Shown piece after piece: positions 1-5,011 of a stretch of DNA of 5,011 nucleotides (its first letter is position 1; every line of letters starts with the position of its first letter). Both the position numbers and the translations under genes were made by a program. This stretch comes from Variovorax sp. (GTDB taxonomy: Bacteria; Pseudomonadota; Gammaproteobacteria; Burkholderiales; Burkholderiaceae_C), in NCBI GenBank assembly GCA_028292145.1, contig JAQGMX010000053.1:1-5011 (forward strand), read 5' to 3'. The notes beneath the pieces were generated by a model, which made no database searches, had not been told where the DNA came from, and saw only the letters and a program-made list of their open reading frames with translations.

Positions 1-802
1 CGGCGATGACCTCAGGGTCGAGCACGAGCGTGTCGAGCGCGACCAGCGCCCGCGCCCATTCGACGCTTTCGGCGATGCCCGGCGCGCGCTGGAACGCATC
101 CGCGAACGGCACGCTGCGCAGTCGCGCTACGACATCGGCGACCTGTTGCGACAGCGCTTCGCCGGCCTGCGGTACCTGCGCGCGGACGATGGCGAGTTCG
201 CGGTCGCGCTCGGGATGATCGAGCCAGTGATAGAGGCAGCGCCGCTTCACCGCATCACTGAGATCGCGCGTGCGGTTGCTGGTGAGGATGGTGACCGGTG
301 GCGATGCGGCGCGCACGGTGCCGAGTTCGGGGATGCTGACTTGGTATTCGCCCAGGTATTCCAGCAGGAAGGCCTCGAAGGGCTCGTCGGCGCGGTCGAC
401 TTCGTCGATCAGCAGCACGGCACCGGGCGGCGGCGCCTGCAGCGCCTGCAGCAACGGGCGGCGGATCAGGTAGCGCGGCTGGTAAACCTCGGACTCGATA
501 TCGCTCGACGCACCAGCGGCTTCGGCGGCACGCATATGCAGCAGCTGCGCGGCGTAATTCCACTCGTAGAGCGCCTCGCGCTGCTCGAGTCCGTCGTAGC
601 ACTGCAGCCGAAGCAGATCCCGCTGCAGCGCAGTCGCCAGAGCCTTGGCCAGTTCGGTCTTGCCAACGCCGGGCTCGCCTTCCAGCAACAGCGGGCGCTG
701 CAGTTTCAGCGCCAGGAAAACGGCGGTTGCGAGCCGGCGGTCGGCGTAGTAGCCCGCTTGTTGAAGGCCGGCGACGACCGCATTGATGGAAGCAAAAGCC
801 AT
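1..802 (-). CDS. coxD: MoxR-family AAA+ ATPase, CoxD-like (C-terminus beyond window)
   Basis: This is the fourth gene of the operon. It encodes an AAA+ ATPase of the MoxR type, expected to be a cytoplasmic chaperone that uses ATP to mature the molybdenum hydroxylase encoded upstream. I translated 267 residues. Walker A is GEPGVGKT (residues 42-49). Walker B is VLLIDEVDRAD (129-139, with the D133-E134 pair). A sensor-1-like TSN lies at 174-176, and the KRR at 186-188 is placed as the arginine finger. In Oligotropha, CoxD takes part in building the copper-sulfur-molybdenum centre. Family members are near 290-300 residues, so probably only a short C-terminal part is missing past base 1. The ATG at 802-800 is the first possible start after the coxM stop, in the same frame and only 9 bases away. 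No Shine-Dalgarno sequence precedes it, which suggests translational coupling to coxM. The family call is firm; the exact role with a form II enzyme is inferred. Confidence 0.9.
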   Translation of the reverse strand, partial: MAFASINAVVAGLQQAGYYADRRLATAVFLALKLQRPLLLEGEPGVGKTELAKALATALQRDLLRLQCYDGLEQREALYEWNYAAQLLHMRAAEAAGASSDIESEVYQPRYLIRRPLLQALQAPPPGAVLLIDEVDRADEPFEAFLLEYLGEYQVSIPELGTVRAASPPVTILTSNRTRDLSDAVKRRCLYHWLDHPERDRELAIVRAQVPQAGEALSQQVADVVARLRSVPFADAFQRAPGIAESVEWARALVALDTLVLDPEVIA

Positions 803-811
803 CCGCGCCGA

Positions 812-1603
812 TCAGCCGAGCGCCTGCCGCACGGCGCGTTGCGTGAGCACGCCGATCAGGTTGGCGCGGTACGGTGCGGACGCGTGCAGGTCGCTGTTGA
901 GGTCCTGGGAATCGATGGCGACGGCGGCAGCCGACTCGGGCGTGAAGCTGCTGTTCAGCGCCGCCTCCAGCCCCGCGTGCCGGAACACGCCGTTCCCGGC
1001 ACCGGTGATCGCGACGCGCACGCCGTCGTCGTACTGCGCGACGAACACGCCGACCAGCGGGAAGTGCGACGCCTTTTGGCGCAGCTTTTCGTAATGCGCG
1101 CGCTTGGGAATCGGGAAACGGATGGCGACGATGAGTTCGCCTTCCTCCAGCGCGGTCGTGAAAAGGCCGAGGAAGAAATCGTCGGCGGCAATCTCGCGCC
1201 GGTCGGTGATGACGGTGGCGCCGGAGCCGAGCACCGCGCTGGGATAGCAGGCGGCAGGGTCGTTGTTCGCGACCGAGCCGCCGAGCGTGCCCATCGCGCG
1301 CACCTGCCGGTCGCCGATGCGCGATGCGAGATCGGCCAGCGCGGGATAGGCCAGGCGGATGTCCGCATGGTTGGCGACTTCCAGATGCCGCGCCATCGCG
1401 CCGATGGTGAAGGCGTCGCCTTCTCGGCTGATGCCGGTGAGTTCAGGTATGCCCGCCAGGTCGACCAGTTGTTCTGGTGCCGAAAGCCGCAATTTCATGG
1501 ACGCGAGCAGCGTCTGGCCGCCAGCCAGCGGTTTGCCGCCGGCGCCTGCCAGCTGGACGGCATCGGCCACGCTGGCCGGACGTTCGAGGGTGAAGGGGTA
1601 CAT
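812..1603 (-). CDS. coxM: Molybdenum hydroxylase medium subunit, FAD-binding (CoxM family)
   Basis: This 263-residue protein is the flavin subunit of the CoxSLM-type hydroxylase. It takes electrons from the [2Fe-2S] clusters of CoxS and passes them to an acceptor, probably a quinone at the inner face of the membrane. The N-terminal FAD-binding half carries both family signatures: AGGQTLL at residues 27-33 and TLGGSVANNDPAACYPS at 106-122. The remainder matches the CO dehydrogenase flavoprotein C-terminal domain (GVFVAQYDDGVRVAITGAG, 185-203). No signal peptide or membrane segment is visible. The length is at the short end for the family (roughly 260-290). The ATG at 1603-1601 follows the coxL stop by 27 bases, with a modest purine-rich site upstream. 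The subunit type is clear; the substrate is set by CoxL and cannot be read from this gene. Confidence 0.95.
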   Translation of the reverse strand: MYPFTLERPASVADAVQLAGAGGKPLAGGQTLLASMKLRLSAPEQLVDLAGIPELTGISREGDAFTIGAMARHLEVANHADIRLAYPALADLASRIGDRQVRAMGTLGGSVANNDPAACYPSAVLGSGATVITDRREIAADDFFLGLFTTALEEGELIVAIRFPIPKRAHYEKLRQKASHFPLVGVFVAQYDDGVRVAITGAGNGVFRHAGLEAALNSSFTPESAAAVAIDSQDLNSDLHASAPYRANLIGVLTQRAVRQALG

Positions 1604-1610
1604 TGCGATG

Positions 1611-1617
1611 TCTCTTT
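1611..1617 (-). promoter_or_regulatory. Probable ribosome binding site of coxM
   Basis: On the minus strand AAAGAGA lies seven bases before the coxM ATG, inside the 27-base coxL-coxM gap. It is a weak match to the Shine-Dalgarno consensus but the only purine-rich stretch at suitable distance, and it supports the chosen start. Confidence 0.45.
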
Positions 1618-1630
1618 CAGGCTTCGAAGG

Positions 1631-4084
1631 TCAAACGGCCGGACGGCCCTGGGTGGTGCCGGCGAGCGACGGCGTCTGCGGCTCTTGCATCGGACTTACG
1701 CGGTCGCGCGCACCCTTCTGCATCGCCTCCCAGACGCGGTGCGGCGACGCGGGCATGTCGAAGTCCTTGACGCCGAGCGGCGCCAGCGCGTCGAGCACCG
1801 CGTTGATGACGGCCGGCGGCGAACCGATGGCGCCGGCCTCGCCGCAGCCCTTGGTGCCGAGCGGGTTGTGCGTGCACGGCGTGCACAGCGTGTCGAGCGT
1901 GAAGTTGGGCATGTCGGCGGCGCGCGGCATCGCGTAGTCCATGAAACTGCCGGTGAGCAGCTGGCCGGTTTCGTTGTCGTAGACGCAGTTCTCCATCAGC
2001 GCCTGGCCGATGCCCTGCACCAGCCCGCCATGCACCTGGCCCTCGACGATCATCGGATTGATGATGGTGCCGAAGTCGTCGACAGCGGTGAAGCGATCGA
2101 CTGTCACTTCGCCGGTCTCGCGGTCGATTTCCACCTCGCAGATGTAGGTTCCCGCCGGATAGGTGAAGTTGGTCGGGTCGTAGAAGGCCGTTTCGTTGAG
2201 CCCCGGCTCCAGCTTGTCGAGCGGGTAGTTGTGCGGCACATACGCCGTCAGCGCGACCTGGCCGAACGGGATCTTCTTGTCGGTACCCTTGACGGTGAAT
2301 TCGCCGTTCGCGAATTCGATATCGGCATCGCTCGCCTCCATCAGATGCGCCGCGATCTTCTTGGCCTTGGTTTCGATCTTGTCGAGCGCCCGCATGATCG
2401 CCGCGCCGCCGACCGAGATCGAACGAGAGCCGTAGGTGCCCATGCCGAAAGGGATGCGACCGGTGTCGCCGTGAACGATGTCGACCGCTTCCACTGCGAT
2501 GCCCAGACGTGCCGCGACGACCTGCGCGAAGGTCGTCTCGTGGCCCTGCCCGTGGCTGTGCGAACCGGTGAAGACCGTCACGCTGCCGGTCGGATGCACG
2601 CGCACCTCGCCGGCTTCGAACAGCCCCGCACGCGCACCGAGCGCTCCGGCGACGTTCGACGGCGCCAGCCCGCAAGCCTCGATGTAGCTTGAATAGCCGA
2701 TGCCGCGCAGCTTGCCGTTCTTCGCGCTCTCGGCCTTGCGCGCTTCGATGCCGGCGACATCGGCCAGCTCGTTCGCACGCGCCAGCAGCGCCGGGAAATC
2801 GCCGGTGTCGTACTGCAGCGCGACCGGCGTCTGGTACGGGAAGCTGCTGATGAAGTTGCGGCGGCGGATTTCGTCCTGCGCCAGGTTCATCTCCCAGGCA
2901 CAGCGCGACACCAGCCGCTCCACCAGGTACGTCGCTTCGGGCCGACCCGCGCCGCGGTAGGCATCGACCGGCGCCGTGTTGGTGAACCAGGCATCGACCT
3001 CGACGTAGATCTGCGGCGTCGCGTACTGGCCGGCGAGCAGCGTGGCGTAGAGGATGGTCGGGATGGCGGTCGAGAAGGTCGACAGGTACGCGCCGAGATT
3101 GGCGTCGGTGTGGACGCGCATCGCGAGGAACTTGCCGTCCGCATCCATCGCCATCTCGGCATGGCTCACGTGATCGCGGCCATGCGCGTCCGACAGGAAG
3201 CATTCGGAACGCTCGCCCGTCCACTTGATGCTGCGGTTGAGCTGCTTGGCTGCCCAGGTCAGCGCAACGTCTTCGGCATAGAGATAGATCTTGGAACCGA
3301 AACCGCCGCCTACGTCCGGCGCGATCACGCGCACCTTGTGCTCCGGCAGGTTCAGCACGAAGGCAGTGAGCAGCAGCCGCTCGACGTGCGGGTTTTGGTT
3401 CGAGACGTAGAGCGTGTATTCCTCGGTCGCGCGGCTGTAGTTGCCGATGGCGACGCGCGGCTCGATCGGGTTCGGGATCAACCGGTTGTTGACCAGATCG
3501 AGCTTCGTGACGTGTGCAGCATTCGCAAAAGCCGCTTCGACGCCGGCCTTGTCGCCGAGCGTCCACTTGTAGCACTGGTTGTCGGGCGCCTCGTCATGGA
3601 TGGTGACGCTGCCCTGCTTCTTCGCCGCATCCGCGACGCTGACCAGCGGCTGCAGCGTTTCGTAATCGACCATCACCGCTTCGGCTGCGTTCTTTGCCTG
3701 CTCCACCGTCTCGGCGACGACCATCGCGACATGGTCGCCGACGTAGCGCACCTTGTGGATCGCGAAGATCGGATGCATCGGCTCCTTCATCGACGTGCCG
3801 TCCGGATTGTGGATCAGCCAGCCGCAGGGCAGCCCGCCCATCTTTCCCTCGATGTCCTTGCCGCTGAAGATGCCGATCACGCCTGGCATCTTTTGCGCTG
3901 CAGCAATGTCGACGCTACGCACGACCGCATGCGCGTGCGGCGAGCGAACGAAGACCGCGTGGCTCTGCGCGGGCATCGTGACGTCGTCGGTGTACTGGCC
4001 GGCGCCGGTGAGGAAGCGGTAGTCCTCCTTGCGCCGCACGGCCTCGCCGATGTGCGGGAGGTTTGCGAAATCGGGTGCGCCCAT
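1631..4084 (-). CDS. coxL: Form II aerobic CO-dehydrogenase-like molybdenum hydroxylase, large subunit (CoxL family)
   Basis: This 817-residue catalytic subunit should bind a molybdopterin (cytosine dinucleotide) cofactor and hydroxylate or oxidise a substrate using water. The N-terminal a/b hammerhead domain occupies about residues 14-150, and the two molybdopterin-binding regions follow. Visible motifs are GGGFGSK (259-265), the active-site loop AYRGAGR (375-381), HGQGHET (511-517) and GTKGCGEAG (743-751). E749 aligns with the catalytic glutamate near molybdenum. Form I CO dehydrogenases have Cys in the loop (AYRCSFR) as copper ligand; here it is Gly378, marking form II. Relatives include uncharacterised CoxL-like proteins and N-heterocycle or nicotine hydroxylases, so CO may not be the substrate. 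The length is usual for the family. The C-terminus after about residue 795 is a short Pro/Gln/Thr-rich tail. The ATG at 4084-4082 has a good ribosome binding site overlapping the coxS stop. No signal peptide is seen, so the protein is cytoplasmic. Confidence 0.96.
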   Translation of the reverse strand: MGAPDFANLPHIGEAVRRKEDYRFLTGAGQYTDDVTMPAQSHAVFVRSPHAHAVVRSVDIAAAQKMPGVIGIFSGKDIEGKMGGLPCGWLIHNPDGTSMKEPMHPIFAIHKVRYVGDHVAMVVAETVEQAKNAAEAVMVDYETLQPLVSVADAAKKQGSVTIHDEAPDNQCYKWTLGDKAGVEAAFANAAHVTKLDLVNNRLIPNPIEPRVAIGNYSRATEEYTLYVSNQNPHVERLLLTAFVLNLPEHKVRVIAPDVGGGFGSKIYLYAEDVALTWAAKQLNRSIKWTGERSECFLSDAHGRDHVSHAEMAMDADGKFLAMRVHTDANLGAYLSTFSTAIPTILYATLLAGQYATPQIYVEVDAWFTNTAPVDAYRGAGRPEATYLVERLVSRCAWEMNLAQDEIRRRNFISSFPYQTPVALQYDTGDFPALLARANELADVAGIEARKAESAKNGKLRGIGYSSYIEACGLAPSNVAGALGARAGLFEAGEVRVHPTGSVTVFTGSHSHGQGHETTFAQVVAARLGIAVEAVDIVHGDTGRIPFGMGTYGSRSISVGGAAIMRALDKIETKAKKIAAHLMEASDADIEFANGEFTVKGTDKKIPFGQVALTAYVPHNYPLDKLEPGLNETAFYDPTNFTYPAGTYICEVEIDRETGEVTVDRFTAVDDFGTIINPMIVEGQVHGGLVQGIGQALMENCVYDNETGQLLTGSFMDYAMPRAADMPNFTLDTLCTPCTHNPLGTKGCGEAGAIGSPPAVINAVLDALAPLGVKDFDMPASPHRVWEAMQKGARDRVSPMQEPQTPSLAGTTQGRPAV
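2942..2962 (-). other. Active-site loop codons AYRGAGR (form II signature) in coxL
   Basis: These seven codons encode residues 375-381 of the large subunit. The fourth residue is Gly378, where form I CO dehydrogenase has the cysteine that carries copper. The reverse complement here reads GCC TAC CGC GGC GCG GGT CGG, so the residues are certain. Confidence 0.95.
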
Positions 4085-4090
4085 GTCGTG

Positions 4091-4096
4091 CTCCTC
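4091..4096 (-). promoter_or_regulatory. Ribosome binding site of coxL overlapping the coxS stop codon
   Basis: GAGGAG on the minus strand begins within the TGA stop of coxS (4097-4095) and ends six bases before the coxL ATG. It is a strong Shine-Dalgarno match at near-ideal spacing. It fixes the coxL start and implies tight translational coupling of the iron-sulfur and molybdopterin subunits. Confidence 0.85.
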
Positions 4097-4577
4097 AGGC
4101 GGTGGCCGCTGGGGCCACCATGTTCCGACCGCCCATCTGCACCGCCTTGACGATGTTTTGATAGCCGGTGCAGCGACACATGTTGCCGTCGAGCAGTTCG
4201 CGTATCTCGGTCTCGTCGGCGCCGGGATGGTTCTGGCACAGGTCGATGGCGCTCATCACCATGCCGGGCGTGCAGTAGCCGCATTGCAGTCCGTGGCATT
4301 CCTTGAAAGCCGCCTGCATCGGATGCATCGTGCCGTCGGGCTCGGCGATGCCTTCGATGGTGGTGATCGCTTTGTTAGCCACTTGCGCCACCAGCACATT
4401 GCACGACTTGATCGCGCGGCCGTCGACATGCACCGTGCACGCACCGCACTGGGCGGTGTCGCAGCCGACATGGGTTCCGGTGAGGTGAAGGTGCTCGCGG
4501 ATCGCATGCACCAGGAAGGTGTTGGGCGGCGCGTCGACCGTGACGGCGCGTCCGTTGACCGTGAAGGGAACCTGCAT
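4095..4577 (-). CDS. coxS: Molybdenum hydroxylase small subunit, 2x[2Fe-2S] (CoxS family)
   Basis: This 160-residue subunit carries electrons from the molybdenum site of CoxL to the FAD of CoxM. The N-terminal plant-ferredoxin-like domain binds one [2Fe-2S] cluster through C39, C44, C47 and C59 (GCDTAQCGAC at 38-47). The C-terminal helical domain binds the second through C99, C102, C134 and C136 (QCGYCTPGM at 98-106, CRCTGYQNI at 134-142). All eight ligands are present, so the subunit looks functional. The length is typical for the family (about 155-170). It is the first gene of the operon, which gives the S-L-M order usual for form II clusters; form I clusters usually run M-S-L. The ATG at 4577-4575 has GGAGA eight bases upstream. 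No export signal is present, so it acts in the cytoplasm within the (SLM)2 complex known for the family. Confidence 0.97.
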   Translation of the reverse strand: MQVPFTVNGRAVTVDAPPNTFLVHAIREHLHLTGTHVGCDTAQCGACTVHVDGRAIKSCNVLVAQVANKAITTIEGIAEPDGTMHPMQAAFKECHGLQCGYCTPGMVMSAIDLCQNHPGADETEIRELLDGNMCRCTGYQNIVKAVQMGGRNMVAPAATA

Positions 4578-4585
4578 GTTGGCTG

Positions 4586-4590
4586 TCTCC
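4586..4590 (-). promoter_or_regulatory. Ribosome binding site of coxS
   Basis: GGAGA on the minus strand lies eight bases before the coxS ATG. It is a good Shine-Dalgarno core and supports this start for the first gene of the operon. Confidence 0.75.
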
Positions 4591-4602
4591 GTAGAGGTGA
4601 TG

Positions 4603-4634
4603 GCTGAAGCGTTCAGCTGGCATCTTCGACGCCA
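4603..4634. promoter_or_regulatory. Two adjacent dyads upstream of coxS, possible operator
   Basis: Bases 4603-4617 read GCTGAA-gcg-TTCAGC, a perfect 6-base inverted repeat. Directly next to it, 4618-4634 form a 17-base imperfect palindrome (TGGC-N9-GCCA, six of eight pairs matching). They begin 26 bases before the coxS start, where an operator or a 5' leader hairpin could sit. Short dyads of this size can arise by chance in a region this long, and no regulator gene is in the window, so this is only a candidate. Confidence 0.25.
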
Positions 4635-4736
4635 TGACGGAGCGGTCGACTAGGCAAAACCCTCGGCGTCAGGCTCGTAGACTCGGGCGCCACCGCCAAA
4701 CCCTTCCTGGCATGCGGATTGCGCCGGACCCTCCCT

Positions 4737-5011
4737 ATGCGCTTCTTTTGCACTCTCCTGATCTGCGCGACACTCGCTGCTTGTGCCAGCGCACCATCGC
4801 GCGTTCCGGCGCTCACGGATTCGACCGGCATCGCCTTCGCGCTCGTTCCCGCCGGCGAATTCCTCATGGGCAGCGACGAGGACCCGAAGACGCTCGCACG
4901 GGCCTTCCCCGGCTACGACGCCGTTCGCCTCGCCGGCCTTTCCGACGAAGCGCCGGTGCACAGGGTGCGCATCACCCGCGCTTTCTGGATGGGTCGCCAT
5001 GAAGTCACCGT
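4737..5011 (+). CDS. Lipoprotein with formylglycine-generating-enzyme/SUMF1-like domain (C-terminus beyond window)
   Basis: Only the first 91 residues are in the window. They begin with a lipoprotein signal peptide: Arg2, a hydrophobic stretch over about residues 3-15, and a lipobox LAAC with the lipidated cysteine at residue 16. Ala follows the cysteine, which under the +2 rule points to the outer membrane. From about residue 33 the sequence matches the start of the FGE-sulfatase (SUMF1) fold: FALVPAGEFLMGS (34-46), then DEAPVHRVRI (70-79) and FWMGRHEVT (83-91). Some family members make formylglycine in sulfatases, others modify different proteins, and many are non-catalytic; the catalytic region lies beyond the window, so activity cannot be judged. 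The ATG at 4737 is chosen because it gives a complete signal peptide, with a weak GGA eight bases upstream. An in-frame TTG at 4719 is an alternative. No functional link to the divergent cox operon is evident. Confidence 0.85.
   Translation, partial: MRFFCTLLICATLAACASAPSRVPALTDSTGIAFALVPAGEFLMGSDEDPKTLARAFPGYDAVRLAGLSDEAPVHRVRITRAFWMGRHEVT

Larger units (their letters stand above)
4578..4736. other. Divergent intergenic region between the cox operon and the lipoprotein gene
   Basis: These 159 bases separate two divergently read genes and should hold both promoters. I searched both strands by eye for sigma-70 and sigma-54 elements and found no convincing -35/-10 or -24/-12 pair. Apart from the dyads and the coxS ribosome binding site, the only structure is a near-identical 10-base direct repeat (4654-4663 and 4695-4704, nine of ten bases equal). 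Open frames crossing the region on both strands have no recognisable protein content. Confidence 0.7.

Noticed and set aside
146..2692. An 848-codon open frame on the plus strand running antisense across coxD, coxM and coxL
   Set aside because: coxD, coxM and coxL all share the same codon phase, and this frame is in exact codon register with them on the opposite strand. It stays open because TTA, CTA and TCA codons are rare in these high-GC genes. The product is Arg/Gly/Val-rich with no recognisable domain.
1617..3575. A 652-codon minus-strand open frame inside coxL in a shifted frame
   Set aside because: The product is extremely Arg/Ala-rich and low in complexity, the typical off-frame reading of a high-GC gene; the CoxL frame covers the same bases with all expected motifs.
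3110..4150. A 346-codon plus-strand open frame antisense to the 5' half of coxL
   Set aside because: Same codon-register shadow effect as the longer antisense frame; no motif, no ribosome binding site of note, and the sense strand has complete family motifs.
4029..4607. A 192-codon plus-strand open frame antisense to coxS
   Set aside because: coxS on the other strand has all eight cluster-binding cysteines; the antisense product has no recognisable domain.
4640..4657. Possible sigma-70 promoter for coxS (TTGCCT with a weak -10 sixteen bases on)
   Set aside because: The -10 candidate lacks the conserved A/T positions, so the match is no better than chance.
4634..5002. Open frames on both strands (122 and 116 codons) overlapping the intergenic region and lipoprotein gene
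   Set aside because: They conflict with the frame that encodes a full lipoprotein signal peptide followed by FGE-domain motifs; their products are basic and featureless.

Overview
The window comes from a high-GC bacterium. Third codon positions in the recognisable genes are almost all G or C, and TTA, CTA and TCA codons are rare. A proteobacterium (perhaps beta- or gammaproteobacterial) is my best guess from the gene style and the lipoprotein signal, but no marker gene fixes the taxonomy.

About 90% of the window is one minus-strand operon, read from right to left. It encodes a molybdenum hydroxylase of the aerobic carbon-monoxide-dehydrogenase (CoxL) family. The order is coxS (4577-4095, [2Fe-2S] subunit), coxL (4084-1631, molybdopterin subunit), coxM (1603-812, FAD subunit) and a MoxR-type AAA+ ATPase resembling CoxD (802 to beyond base 1). 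Gaps are 10, 27 and 9 bases, so co-transcription is very likely. The expected electron path is Mo centre in CoxL, two [2Fe-2S] clusters in CoxS, FAD in CoxM, then a quinone or other acceptor. CoxD-like ATPases act in maturing the active site.

The key detail is the CoxL active-site loop AYRGAGR (residues 375-381). True CO dehydrogenases (form I) carry AYRCSFR, whose Cys binds copper. The S-L-M gene order also fits form II. The natural substrate is therefore uncertain, and CO oxidation should not be assumed.

Bases 4578-4736 are a 159-base divergent intergenic region. It holds the coxS ribosome binding site, two adjacent imperfect dyads (4603-4634) and a short direct repeat, but no convincing promoter. 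To its right, a plus-strand gene (4737 to beyond 5011) encodes a lipoprotein whose mature part starts a formylglycine-generating-enzyme/sulfatase-modifying-factor (SUMF1-like) domain. It is cut by the window edge. I see no tRNA, rRNA, CRISPR array, insertion sequence or other mobile element. The window is well explained as an ordinary metabolic operon; I do not see strong evidence of an undescribed system.
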